Source of the DNA: DATBQN01 sp963755825
Lineage (GTDB): Bacteria; Acidobacteriota; Thermoanaerobaculia; Multivoradales; UBA5704
DNA: 64,000 bases
Assembly: GCA_963755825.1 (NCBI GenBank)
Contig: CAVWLA010000003.1
Coordinates: forward strand, 1,240,001-1,304,000
Reading direction: 5' to 3'
The notes under the pieces are model-generated. The model made no database searches, was not told the DNA's origin, and saw nothing but the letters and a program-made list of their open reading frames with translations. The translations under genes were made by a program, and so were the position numbers. Below are positions 33,749 to 46,025 of the stretch, piece by piece; the first letter of the stretch is position 1; every line of letters starts with the position of its first letter.

Positions 33749-34653
33749 GGCCGCGGACCGGCGGCGCCGGCGCCGGCATTTGGATCGGCGGCGTCGGCGC
33801 CGCCGCGACGATAGCCGGCGGGGTCGAAGGCGACCGCCGCAAAGCCGAGCGCCGCGAGGCGCGGGGCCAGGCTCTCCCAGAGGCCGGCGAGGCGCGGCAC
33901 CTCGGCGGGGCCGACCTCGACCCGCGCCCGGCCCTCGTCGTGGCGCACCCGCACGACGCGGAAGCCCTCGCCGGCGAGGAGCTCCTCGGCCGCCTCGATG
34001 CGGCGGAGCTTCCCCAGGGTGACCAGCTGGCCGTGCGGGATGCGCGAGGAGAGGCAGGCGTTGGCCGGCCGATCCCACGCCGAGAGGCCGAGCCGGCGGG
34101 CGACGGCGCGCACCGCCGCCTTGTCGAGGCCGTGGGCGAGGAGCGGCGAGAGGACGCCGCGGGCGCGCACCGCGGCGAGGCCGGGGCGGTCGGGGCCGGG
34201 GTCGGAGGCGTTGGTGCCGTCGCAGACGACGGCGAGGCCGCGGGCGCGGGCGAGGCCGAGCATGGCGTCCATCCGCATCCCCTGGCAGACGAAGCAGCGG
34301 TGGCCGGGGTTCGCCACGTACTCGGGATCGGCGAGCTCGCTGTAGGTCACCACCTCGTGGCGGATGCCGATCTCGGCGGCCAGCCGGCGGGCGAAGTCGA
34401 GCTCGGCGCCGGCCAGGGTCTCGGCCGCCGCGGTGACCGCCAGCGCCCGCTCCGGCGCCGCGGCGAAGGCGCGATGGACGAGCGCGGCGACGACCCCCGA
34501 GTCGACGCCGCCCGAGAACGCCACCAGCACCGAGCCGCGCGCGGCGAGATCGGCGACCAGCCGGGCGATCGCGGCATCGAGCGCCGGCAGGTCGGCAGGC
34601 TCGGACGGGACCGGCGGGGCGGGCGCGAGGACGGCGAGGCTCATCGGGGCCAT
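33745..34653 (-). CDS. larE: ATP-dependent sacrificial sulfur transferase LarE
   Basis: LarE adenylates the LarB product and donates sulfur from a cysteine to make the pincer thiolates. Length is 302 aa. The PP-loop SGGVDS is at 47-52. HRCFVCQGM carries two Cys, and WDRPANACLSSRIPHG contains the Cys in the region used as sulfur donor in characterised LarE. The Pro/Ala-rich N-terminal 20 residues are not conserved; a start at Met4 is possible. It is coupled to larB by a 4-base overlap. Confidence 0.93.
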   Translation of the reverse strand: MAPMSLAVLAPAPPVPSEPADLPALDAAIARLVADLAARGSVLVAFSGGVDSGVVAALVHRAFAAAPERALAVTAAAETLAGAELDFARRLAAEIGIRHEVVTYSELADPEYVANPGHRCFVCQGMRMDAMLGLARARGLAVVCDGTNASDPGPDRPGLAAVRARGVLSPLLAHGLDKAAVRAVARRLGLSAWDRPANACLSSRIPHGQLVTLGKLRRIEAAEELLAGEGFRVVRVRHDEGRARVEVGPAEVPRLAGLWESLAPRLAALGFAAVAFDPAGYRRGGADAADPNAGAGAAGPRP

Positions 34654-34716
34654 GTTAGCGCAGCGATGATTGGATGCCAGCGGATGCCGGCGCGAATGAT
34701 GCCGGCGCGGCCGGGC

Positions 34717-35163
34717 TCACCAGCGCACGGTGGCGACCGGCACGAAGAAGAAGATGCTGTAGACGCCGAGCGCCCAGAGCGGCGCGAAGGGGGCCGCCTG
34801 CTGCTCCTGGAGCGGCGCCATGGCGCGCAGCAGATAGGCGATCCCCTGCGGCCCCACGAAGTAGACCCAGCGCAGCAGCAGCCGGTCGCGCGGGTCGACC
34901 CGCCGTCCCCGCACCACGTAGAGCGTCCCCGCCGCCCAGCCGAGGGCGGCGGCGAAGCTGAAGAAGGGGTAGAGGGGGATGGAGGCGTGGCCGGCGAGCG
35001 GCACCAGCCGGCCCCAGGAGAGGAAGACGACCAGCCAGCAGGCGAGGAAGAGCCCCGAGAGGATCGCCTCGGGGCGGCGCAGCCGGCTGGACCGCTGGCC
35101 GGAGGGAGCGGCGGGCGGTGTCGCGGGCGGCACCGCCCCGCCGCTCATGCGATCGATGGCCAC
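34717..35163 (-). CDS. Small multi-pass membrane protein of unknown function
   Basis: Length is 148 aa. After a Pro/Ala-rich N-terminus come four hydrophobic segments: SGLFLACWLVVFLSW, YPFFSFAAALGWAAGTLYV, LLRWVYFVGPQGIAYLL and a final ALGVYSIFFFVPVATV. I recognise no family. It is 58 bases downstream of gcvP on the same strand, and its coding bias (high third-position GC) supports a real gene. Confidence 0.65.
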   Translation of the reverse strand: MAIDRMSGGAVPPATPPAAPSGQRSSRLRRPEAILSGLFLACWLVVFLSWGRLVPLAGHASIPLYPFFSFAAALGWAAGTLYVVRGRRVDPRDRLLLRWVYFVGPQGIAYLLRAMAPLQEQQAAPFAPLWALGVYSIFFFVPVATVRW

Positions 35164-35221
35164 CGCGCGAGCGATGCGCGGCAGCCCGCGGGCTCGGCGC
35201 CGGGCTTCGATCGGCGGCGGC

Positions 35222-38206
<2,985 letters not shown>

Positions 38207-38213
38207 CGGCGGG

Positions 38214-38600
38214 CTACTCCTCGCCATTCTTGACGTACTCCTCGTACTTCTCGGCGCTCATCAGCTCCTTGAGGTCCGAGGCGGAGGAGAAGCGGATCTT
38301 GATCAGCCAGCCCTCGGTGTGCGGATCGTCGTTCAGCAGCTCCGGATCGTCGACCACCGCGTCGTTGACCTCGACCACCTCGCCGGCGACCGGGGTGTAG
38401 ACCTCGGCGACCGCCTTGACCGACTCGATGGTCCCCAGCTCGTCGCCGGTGTTGAACATCTGGCCGACCTCGGGGAGCTCGACGAAGACCACCTCGCCCA
38501 GCTCCTCCTGCGCGAACTCGGTGATGCCCACGACGGCCACGTCGCCGTCGACGCGAATCCACTCGTGCTCCCGTGAGTACAGATAGTCGGTGGGATACAT
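38214..38600 (-). CDS. gcvH: Glycine cleavage system H protein (lipoyl carrier)
   Basis: Length is 128 aa from MYPTDYLYSREHEWIRVDGD. Lipoylated Lys62 lies in GTIESVKAVAEVYTP. The core GITEFAQEELGEVVFVELP is standard. A GTG 12 bases earlier sits directly on the AGGAGG site, so the ATG is preferred. It is 109 bases downstream of gcvT and 7 bases upstream of the gcvP start. Confidence 0.97.
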   Translation of the reverse strand: MYPTDYLYSREHEWIRVDGDVAVVGITEFAQEELGEVVFVELPEVGQMFNTGDELGTIESVKAVAEVYTPVAGEVVEVNDAVVDDPELLNDDPHTEGWLIKIRFSSASDLKELMSAEKYEEYVKNGEE

Positions 38601-38709
38601 GCTCTCGGTCACCCTCCTCGTCGGGCTCGCCGCCCGAAGGAATCAAGGTTCTCGAACGAGCGACCGCCGGCGCCTCCGGCGCCGCTCTCTCGGCCGCTCG
38701 ATCCAGCTC

Positions 38710-39846
<1,137 letters not shown>

Positions 39847-40074
39847 GTCGGGAAAGCCTCCTTCTCCGCTGCGGTTCCGGGGCGGCGCAAAACGCTATCA
39901 CAGCGCTGCGGGGAGAGGGCTCTGGGAGGCGGCCTTGCGAGGGCGCACCATCGCGCGGCGCGATGGGCAAGGTCCACCAGCGGAGCGACCGACCCTAGAG
40001 AATTTAAGTGCGGTAGATTAGAATGAAGTTCGGCGCGGCCGATAGCGGCTGCCCCGACTTCGAAGGAGCGACCG

Positions 40075-40386
40075 ATGAAGAACACGTTCCGCCTGCTCGC
40101 CATCAGCCTGGCGATCTTCGCCTTCGCGCCCCTTGCCTTTGCTGCCACCGACCAGCCGGCCTGCCTCGCCCAGCAGTTGAGCGCGAGCTCGTCCCGGCCG
40201 GCTCAGCCGGTCGATCTCGCCGGTCTCCTCAAGCCCGCCACCCTGATGACCCCGGTGGAGCTCGCGTCGCCGCCGGCGGCGACGTTCGGCCACTGCTCGG
40301 CCGACTGCTCGCGCTGCGTCCTCGGCCAGGTCCCTGATTCCTGTCAGGCGCGCGGCCTCGGTTCGTGCTTCCCTCAGTGCCCCTAG
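40075..40386 (+). CDS. Small secreted Cys-rich protein (hypothetical)
   Basis: Length is 103 aa with GAAGGAG before the ATG. A clear signal peptide (FRLLAISLAIFAFAPLAFA, cleavage after AFA) leads to a mature part of about 80 residues. The Cys are concentrated at the C-terminus in the spacing C-x3-C-x2-C-x8-C-x7-C-x3-C, and one further Cys is near the mature N-terminus. It is probably disulfide-bonded outside the cytoplasm. I recognise no family. It is followed closely by a second small secreted Cys-rich protein. Confidence 0.65.
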   Translation: MKNTFRLLAISLAIFAFAPLAFAATDQPACLAQQLSASSSRPAQPVDLAGLLKPATLMTPVELASPPAATFGHCSADCSRCVLGQVPDSCQARGLGSCFPQCP

Positions 40387-40438
40387 CGCCTCGGCGCCTC
40401 TTCCTTGGAAACCGATCGAACTCTTGAGGATATCCGTC

Positions 40439-40669
40439 ATGCAGACCTTGAGGCTCGTGCTCGTTCTCGCGCTGCTGTCGCTCGCGTCCGGCCTCCCTTC
40501 GCGCGCCATCGACCAGTGCCACGCCCCCTGCCTGACGGCATTGGGACAGTGCATCAAGTCCTGCGGTGGCCTCCAGGCGCCGGCCGGCTCCCCGTGCATC
40601 CAGCGGTGCGATGCCATCTACAGCGCCTGCCTGGCGAACACCGTCTGTCCGCCTACCGGACAGCGCTGA
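40439..40669 (+). CDS. Small secreted Cys-rich protein with duplicated CX3C pattern (hypothetical)
   Basis: Length is 76 aa from the ATG that has GAGGA 8 bases upstream. The signal peptide is LRLVLVLALLSLASGLPSRA. The mature chain of about 50 residues holds eight Cys as C-x3-C-x6-C-x3-C-x10-C-x3-C-x6-C-x5-C, i.e. two copies of CX3C-X6-C. This would suit two disulfide-stapled helices. Function unknown. It lies 52 bases after the first Cys-rich gene and just before a tandem repeat array. Confidence 0.6.
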   Translation: MQTLRLVLVLALLSLASGLPSRAIDQCHAPCLTALGQCIKSCGGLQAPAGSPCIQRCDAIYSACLANTVCPPTGQR

Positions 40670-40719
40670 GCGCAACCTCGCCGACGGCGACGGCAGCGCG
40701 GAAGGCTCCGTCGCAGCGC

Positions 40720-40941
40720 GGAAATATTTCTCGCAGCGGAGGAAACATCGAAAGTTTCTTCGCTGCGGACGCCGTAGCGAGGAAATATTGAAAGTTTCCG
40801 CTCTGCAAACGCCGCAACGGAGGAAATATTGAAAGTTTCCTCTCTGCAAACGCCGCAACGGAGGAAATATTGAAAATTTCCTCTCTACAGCCGCTGCAGC
40901 GAAGGAAATCTCGAATCTTTCCTCTCTACAGCCTCTGCACC
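40720..40941. repeat. Tandem array of about five 41-bp units with internal dyads
   Basis: GGAAA(T/C)-initiated units begin at 40741, 40781, 40822, 40863 and 40904, giving periods of 40, 41, 41 and 41 bases; a partial copy begins at 40720. Most units contain an inverted repeat of the form GAGGAAA-N9-TTTCCTC, then TCTGCAAACGCCGCAAC or a variant. All parts of the unit are conserved, so there are no spacers and this is not a CRISPR array. It fills the 337-base gap between the small secreted gene and the DUF2520 gene, is much more AT-rich than its surroundings, and has no convincing coding frame. Confidence 0.85.
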
Positions 40942-41006
40942 AGAGGAGGTCGCCGAGGTTTCCGCCGTATCGCCGCCGCAGAGACACCGATCTCGGCCTC
41001 TCCCCC

Positions 41007-41873
41007 TCACCAACCACCGGCGTCGAGGATCTCGGCAAGCTTTCGCTGGGCGGCGTCGAGCGGCGAGCGCCGCTCGACCTGGCGGAGGGTCTCGCGAGCG
41101 AGGGCGCGGGCGAGGGGGAGCTTCTCCGGGGCGGCGCCGGCGAGGGCCGCGAGGTGGCGCTCGAGGGTCGCCGCGTCGCCGCGGGCGACGGGGCCGGTGA
41201 GCGCCGCGGCGGCATCGCCCTCGGCGATGGCCGCGGCGACGGCGCCGCGGGCGAGCTCGAGATAGCCGCGGGCGACCGCCGGCGGCAGGTCGAGGCGGCC
41301 CGCGAGGTCGGCGGCGGCGGCGAGGAGCGTGGTCACCCCGCCAGCGGCGAGGCTTGCCGCGAGGTGGTAGAGCGGCCGCGCCGGAGCTGAGACCGCCGCC
41401 GCCTCGCCGCCGAGGGCCCCGGCCAGGCGCTCGCCGAGGGAGATCGCGGCGGCATCGCCGTCGAGCGCGAAGAAGACGCCGCGCGACTCCGTTGGATCGA
41501 GGAGCGGCCGCGGGAAGGCCTTCAGCGGATGGAAGGTGCCGATCGCCGACCCGCCCTCCCCGCGGCCGCCGGCTCCCTCGCCGGCGTGCCGCAACGGGGC
41601 GAGGGCCTCGGCGGCGAGCCCGCCGGCGGTGTGGAGGACGACCGGCGCCTGCGGCCGGCCGGCGAGGGCGGCGGCGACCGCGGGGAGGGCGGCGTCGGGC
41701 ACCGTCAAGAGAAGGAGGTCCTCGCCGGCGGTCGAGAGCGTCGCGACCGCGGAGCGCCCGGCGAGGGTGACGGCGCGGGCGCCGGCCGCCTCCAGCCAGG
41801 CGGCGAGGCTCCGGCCCACCTTCCCGGCGCCGACCAGGGAGAACGTCAGGTCCGCTAGGGGAGGGCCGCTCAC
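41007..41873 (-). CDS. Rossmann-fold DUF2520-domain protein (predicted oxidoreductase)
   Basis: Length is 288 aa from a GTG (SGPPLADLTFS...); a TTG at 41909 would add 12 residues. The N-terminal NAD(P)-binding motif is SLVGAGKVGRSLAAWLEAAG. The DUF2520 part has IGTFHPLKAFP and LYHLAASLAAGGVTTLL. These proteins look like short-chain relatives of 6-phosphogluconate/ketopantoate dehydrogenases, and their reaction is not established. Glycine-rich insertions (EGAGGRGEGG) are present. It is divergent from hrcA. Confidence 0.85.
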   Translation of the reverse strand: MSGPPLADLTFSLVGAGKVGRSLAAWLEAAGARAVTLAGRSAVATLSTAGEDLLLLTVPDAALPAVAAALAGRPQAPVVLHTAGGLAAEALAPLRHAGEGAGGRGEGGSAIGTFHPLKAFPRPLLDPTESRGVFFALDGDAAAISLGERLAGALGGEAAAVSAPARPLYHLAASLAAGGVTTLLAAAADLAGRLDLPPAVARGYLELARGAVAAAIAEGDAAAALTGPVARGDAATLERHLAALAGAAPEKLPLARALARETLRQVERRSPLDAAQRKLAEILDAGGW

Positions 41874-41998
41874 CGCGGCTACAATAGCCGCCGCGACACC
41901 TCGGAGCAAGGCGGATACCGGGCGGCGTCGGGGGTTTTCGAACCCGGCCGAGGCTCGGGAGCGCGGCGCAAAGTGCCTGCCGGCTCAATGGTTTGCCG

Positions 41999-42027
41999 TT
42001 GACACCGGGGCGCTGGTCGAGTACCAT
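41999..42027 (+). promoter_or_regulatory. Promoter of the hrcA heat-shock operon
   Basis: TTGACA (41999-42004) and TACCAT (42022-42027) with 17-base spacing lie directly before the CIRCE element, so the transcript start falls inside the operator. Confidence 0.8.
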
Positions 42028-42030
42028 TCG

Positions 42031-42057
42031 TTAGCACTCTCGCGGCGAGAGTGCTAA
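42031..42057 (+). promoter_or_regulatory. CIRCE operator (HrcA binding site)
   Basis: TTAGCACTC (42031-42039), a 9-base spacer and GAGTGCTAA (42049-42057) form a perfect copy of the CIRCE consensus. It lies 38 bases before hrcA and overlaps the expected transcription start, giving HrcA-mediated autoregulation of hrcA-grpE-dnaK-dnaJ. Confidence 0.97.
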
Positions 42058-42095
42058 GACACCCGGACGGACCGGACGAAGCGAGAGCACCCGCC

Positions 42096-43181
42096 ATGGC
42101 CGAGACACGGTCCCCCCACCCCGGCAACCTGAGCGCCCGCGACCGCGAGATCCTGCGGCACGTCATCGTCACCTACATCCTGAGCGCCGAGCCGGTGTCG
42201 TCCCGCGCCGTCGCCAAGCAGGGGGGCTCCGGCCTCTCGGCGGCGACCATCCGCAACGTCATGGCCGACCTCGAGGACTCCGGCTACCTGGTGCAGCCGC
42301 ACACCTCGGCCGGCAGGGTGCCGACGCGGGCGGCCTACCACCTCTTCATCCAGTCGCTCATGCAGACGCAGCGCATCTCCGCCCGCGACCGCCGCTACAT
42401 CGACGAGAACCTGAAGAGCTCGCCGGCCGACCCCGACCAGCTCATGGGGGTGACCAGCCACCTCCTCTCCGAGCTCTCGCACCAGGTCGGCCTGGTGGTC
42501 ACCCCGCAGCTCGGCGACACCGTCCTGAAGGCGGTCGACTTCGTGCCGCTCGAGGGGCGGCGGGTGCTCTGCGTCGTCGTCTCGGCGGACGGCTTCATCG
42601 ACAACAAGGTGATCGAGACCGAGGAGGAGGTCTCCCGCGAGGACCTCCAGCGCAGCTCGAACTACCTCAACGAGAACTTCGCCGGCCTGCGCCTGCGCGA
42701 GATCCGCGACCGCCTGCTGCGCCTGATGGCCGAGGAGCGGGCGCAGGTCGACCGCCTGCTCAACCTGGCGATCGACCTGGCGCGCTCCGGCCTCAAGATC
42801 GACGACGCTCCGGAGGTGCTGGTCGACGGCACCTCGGTTCTCCTCGCCCAACCGGAGCTCACCGACATCCAGCGCGTGCGGCGCCTCTTCGAGACCTTCG
42901 CCGACAAGGCGCGCATGGTCAAGATGCTCAACCAGTGCATCCAGGGCCAGGGGGTGCGGGTGCTCATCGGCGACGACAGCGCCATCACCTCGGAGCTCGA
43001 CTTCAGCCTGGTGGCGACCACCTACGGCATCGGCGACCGCACCCTCGGCACCCTCGGCATCTTCGGGCCGTCGCGGATGGAATACCAGAAGGTCATCCCC
43101 CTGGTTCACTACCTGGGAGCGACGCTCAGCCGGACGCTCGCCGAGGGCTTCGGCGACTCCAAGGAGTCGAAGAGGAACTGA
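42096..43181 (+). CDS. hrcA: Heat-inducible transcription repressor HrcA
   Basis: Represses heat-shock genes through CIRCE and is kept active by chaperonin. Length is 361 aa from MAETRSPHPGNLSARDREIL. The winged-helix domain has EPVSSRAVAKQGG and SAATIRNVMADLEDSGYL. HTSAGRVPTRAAYHLFI is the family signature. The C-terminal part has VRVLIGDDSAITSELDFSLV and GTLGIFGPSRMEYQKVIPLV. Codons upstream of the chosen ATG fall in CIRCE and its leader. First gene of the operon. Confidence 0.97.
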   Translation: MAETRSPHPGNLSARDREILRHVIVTYILSAEPVSSRAVAKQGGSGLSAATIRNVMADLEDSGYLVQPHTSAGRVPTRAAYHLFIQSLMQTQRISARDRRYIDENLKSSPADPDQLMGVTSHLLSELSHQVGLVVTPQLGDTVLKAVDFVPLEGRRVLCVVVSADGFIDNKVIETEEEVSREDLQRSSNYLNENFAGLRLREIRDRLLRLMAEERAQVDRLLNLAIDLARSGLKIDDAPEVLVDGTSVLLAQPELTDIQRVRRLFETFADKARMVKMLNQCIQGQGVRVLIGDDSAITSELDFSLVATTYGIGDRTLGTLGIFGPSRMEYQKVIPLVHYLGATLSRTLAEGFGDSKESKRN

Positions 43182-43292
43182 AGAGAGCTGGTCTAGAATC
43201 CCGCCCGGCCCCCGATCGGATTCCGATACGGCCGGCGCCGGCTAGGGCGCGCCCACACGACGAGATTTCCCGAGAGCAGGAGAGGACGGCAG

Positions 43293-43922
43293 ATGGCAGA
43301 CGACATCAGCGACCGCGAGGCGACCGAGCTCGACCTCGAAGACGGACAGGACATCGAATCGGCCATGCGCGACGCGGTGGCGGCGGTGGAGGGCGTCCAC
43401 GCCGGCACGCCGGCCGGCTCCGGCGCCGCGACCGCGGGCGACTCCGCGGGCGGCGACATCGCCGCCCTCCGCCGCGAGATCGCCGATCTCCGCGACCGCT
43501 CGATGCGGACGCTCGCCGACTTCGACAACTTCCGCAAGCGCAGCGAGCGCGAGCGCCAGGAGGCGCGGCGCTACGCCCTCCTCGATCCGCTACGCGACAT
43601 CCTGACCGTCGTCGACAACCTCGAGCGGGCGCTCTCCGCCGAGGGCTCGGCGGACGACTTGAAGCGCGGCGTCGAGATGACGCTCAAGGGGATGCGCGAC
43701 CTGCTCCGCCGCCACGGCGTCGCCGAGATCGCCTCGGCGGGCGCGGCGTTCGACCCGGCGGTCCACGAGGCGGTCTCCCGGCAGGACGACCCGGCGGTCG
43801 CCGTGCCGACCGTCGTCGAGGAGCTGCAGCGCGGCTACATGCTGCACGACCGGCTGCTCCGCCCGGCGATGGTCAAGGTCGGCGTGCCGGTCGAGCGCAA
43901 GGCCGAGCCGACGAGCCACTGA
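43293..43922 (+). CDS. grpE: Nucleotide exchange factor GrpE
   Basis: Releases ADP from DnaK. Length is 209 aa. An acidic, low-complexity N-terminus is followed by a long coiled coil (ALRREIADLRDRSMRTLADF), then NFRKRSERERQEARRYALL, and the C-terminal beta domain with AFDPAVHEAVSRQDDP and LQRGYMLHDRLLRPAMVKVG. It lies between hrcA and dnaK in the standard order. Confidence 0.96.
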   Translation: MADDISDREATELDLEDGQDIESAMRDAVAAVEGVHAGTPAGSGAATAGDSAGGDIAALRREIADLRDRSMRTLADFDNFRKRSERERQEARRYALLDPLRDILTVVDNLERALSAEGSADDLKRGVEMTLKGMRDLLRRHGVAEIASAGAAFDPAVHEAVSRQDDPAVAVPTVVEELQRGYMLHDRLLRPAMVKVGVPVERKAEPTSH

Positions 43923-43979
43923 GCGCCGCCGGGCCGCCCCGGCGAGCGCCGCGGGCTCCCCGTCGCTCCCCCGAGCACG

Positions 43980-43985
43980 TACAAT
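43980..43985 (+). promoter_or_regulatory. Possible extra promoter -10 box before dnaK
   Basis: TACAAT at 43980-43985 in the 184-base grpE-dnaK gap stands out from the GC-rich background, but I see no matching -35 hexamer. It may give additional expression of dnaK-dnaJ. Confidence 0.3.
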
Positions 43986-44106
43986 AGTTGAGCGAGAACC
44001 TTCGATCCGAGGCGCCGCCGATTCCGGAGGCGCAGGGCCGTCCCCGCCCCTGTGGGGTGGGAGCCCGCCTCGCCGGTCGGGGCCCTGAGCGAGGCGACGA
44101 AGCGCT

Positions 44107-45930
44107 GTGAGCAAGATCATCGGCATCGATCTCGGCACCACCAACAGCTGCGTCGCGGTGGTCGACGCGCTGCAGCCGCGGGTGCTCGCCAACCGCGAGG
44201 GGAGCCGCACCACGGCCTCGATCGTCGCCTTCGCCGACGAGGGGGATCGCCTCGTCGGGCAGATCGCCAAGCGGCAGGCGATCACCAACCCGCTCAACAC
44301 CGTCTTCGCCGTCAAGCGGCTGATCGGCCGCAAGATCGACGACCCCAACGTCGCCCGCGCCCGCGAGGTCCTTCCCTACAGCCTCGCCCGCGGCGGCAAC
44401 GGCGACATCAAGGTCGAGATCCGCGACCGGCAGTACAGCCCGGAGGAGATCTCCGCCTTCATCCTGAAAGAGATCAAGGAGTTCGCCCAGGAGGCGCTGC
44501 AGGAGGAGGTGAAGGAGGCGGTGATCACCGTCCCCGCCTACTTCGACGACTCGCAGCGCCAGGCGACCAAGGACGCCGGCAAGATCGCCGGCCTCGAGGT
44601 GCTCCGCATCATCAACGAGCCGACCGCCGCCGCCCTCGCCTACGGCCTCGACCGCCAGGAGGGGACGAAGACGATCGCCGTCTACGACCTGGGCGGCGGC
44701 ACCTTCGACATCTCGATCCTCGAGTTCGCCAAGGGGATCTTCGAGGTGCGCGCCACCGCCGGCGACACCTACCTCGGCGGCGAGGACTTCGACCGCCGGA
44801 TCATGGACTGGCTGATCGCCGAGTTCGAGGGCGAGACAGGCATCGATCTCAAGAACGACCGCATGGCGCTGCAGCGCCTGAAGGAGGCCGCGGAGCGCGC
44901 CAAGTGCGAGCTGTCGACGGCCGAGGAGGCGTCGATCAACCTCCCCTTCATCTCGGCGGACGAGACCGGCCCCCGCCACCTGGCGCGGACGCTCGACCGG
45001 CCGCGCTTCGAGGGCCTGGTGCGCGAGCTGGTCGAGAAGACCGAGGGGCCGTGCGTCGACGCGCTGCGCGCCGCCGGCCTGCGCGCCGACCAGGTGAGCG
45101 AGATCCTCCTCGTCGGCGGCCAGACGCGGACGCCGCTCGTCATCCAGGCAGTCGAGCGCATCTTCGGCCGCAAGCCCAACCGCGACATCAACCCCGACGA
45201 GGTGGTGGCGATGGGGGCGGCGATCCAGGGCGGCATCCTGCGCGGCGACATCAAGGACCTCGTGCTCTTGGACGTCACCCCGCTCTCGCTCGGCATCGAG
45301 ACCCACGGCGGCATCTTCACCAAGCTGATCGAGCGCAACTCGACGATCCCCACCAAGAACACCCAGATCTTCACCACCGTCGTCGACAACCAGGACGCCG
45401 TCGAGGTGCACGTGCTGCAGGGCGAGCGGCAGATCGCGGCGGAGAACAAGTCGCTCGGCCGCTTCGAGCTGGTCGGCATCCCGCCGGCGCCGCGCGGCGT
45501 GCCGCAGATCGAGGTCATCTTCGCCCTCGACTCGAACGGCATCGTCAACGTCTCGGCGCGCGACGTGGCGACCAACCTCTCGCAGAGCATCCAGATCAAC
45601 CCCTCGGGCGGCCTCTCGCAGGCGGAGGTCGAGCGCCTGGTCGAGGAGGCGCATCAGCACTCCTCGGCCGACCGCGACCGCCGCGAGGTGCGCCAGCTGA
45701 AGAACCGGCTCGAGGGGCTGATCTACAGCAACGAGCGGGTGTTCGAGGAGTTCCGCGACCTGCTGCCGGAGGACGACTCGAAGAACATCCACGAGGCGAT
45801 CCTGCAGGCGCGGGTCGCCGCAACCAACGAGCAGCGGGCCGAGCTCGAGGCGGCGCTCTTCGACCTCTCGTCGGTGTCGCGCAAGCTCTCCGACGTCATG
45901 CTCTCGCGCGCCGCCGGCGGCAAGGAATGA
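44107..45930 (+). CDS. dnaK: Chaperone protein DnaK (Hsp70)
   Basis: ATP-dependent chaperone. Length is 607 aa from a GTG, MSKIIGIDLGTTNSCVAVVD. Phosphate loops are IGIDLGTTNSC and VYDLGGGTFDISIL. INEPTAAALAYGL and EILLVGGQTRTPLV are Hsp70 signatures. The substrate-binding domain begins about residue 385 (VLLDVTPLSLGIETHGGIF). It is somewhat shorter than E. coli DnaK (638 aa), the C-terminal lid tail being brief, but all ATPase motifs are intact. Followed 95 bases later by dnaJ. Confidence 0.97.
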   Translation: MSKIIGIDLGTTNSCVAVVDALQPRVLANREGSRTTASIVAFADEGDRLVGQIAKRQAITNPLNTVFAVKRLIGRKIDDPNVARAREVLPYSLARGGNGDIKVEIRDRQYSPEEISAFILKEIKEFAQEALQEEVKEAVITVPAYFDDSQRQATKDAGKIAGLEVLRIINEPTAAALAYGLDRQEGTKTIAVYDLGGGTFDISILEFAKGIFEVRATAGDTYLGGEDFDRRIMDWLIAEFEGETGIDLKNDRMALQRLKEAAERAKCELSTAEEASINLPFISADETGPRHLARTLDRPRFEGLVRELVEKTEGPCVDALRAAGLRADQVSEILLVGGQTRTPLVIQAVERIFGRKPNRDINPDEVVAMGAAIQGGILRGDIKDLVLLDVTPLSLGIETHGGIFTKLIERNSTIPTKNTQIFTTVVDNQDAVEVHVLQGERQIAAENKSLGRFELVGIPPAPRGVPQIEVIFALDSNGIVNVSARDVATNLSQSIQINPSGGLSQAEVERLVEEAHQHSSADRDRREVRQLKNRLEGLIYSNERVFEEFRDLLPEDDSKNIHEAILQARVAATNEQRAELEAALFDLSSVSRKLSDVMLSRAAGGKE

Positions 45931-46025
45931 GCGGGCAGCGCCAGATGTTGCCAGGGTTCCGGGGGACCTTCCGGCAGGCGGCCGCCGGCGCGCGGAGCCG
46001 GACGCGGTCGACGGGATAGGACGAC

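Noticed and set aside
39847..40074. Glycine riboswitch upstream of gcvT
   Set aside because: I could not find the conserved GGAGAGA-type core or tandem aptamer layout in this 228-base region.
40720..40941. CRISPR array
   Set aside because: The 41-bp period contains no variable spacers; the whole unit repeats, and no cas gene is nearby.
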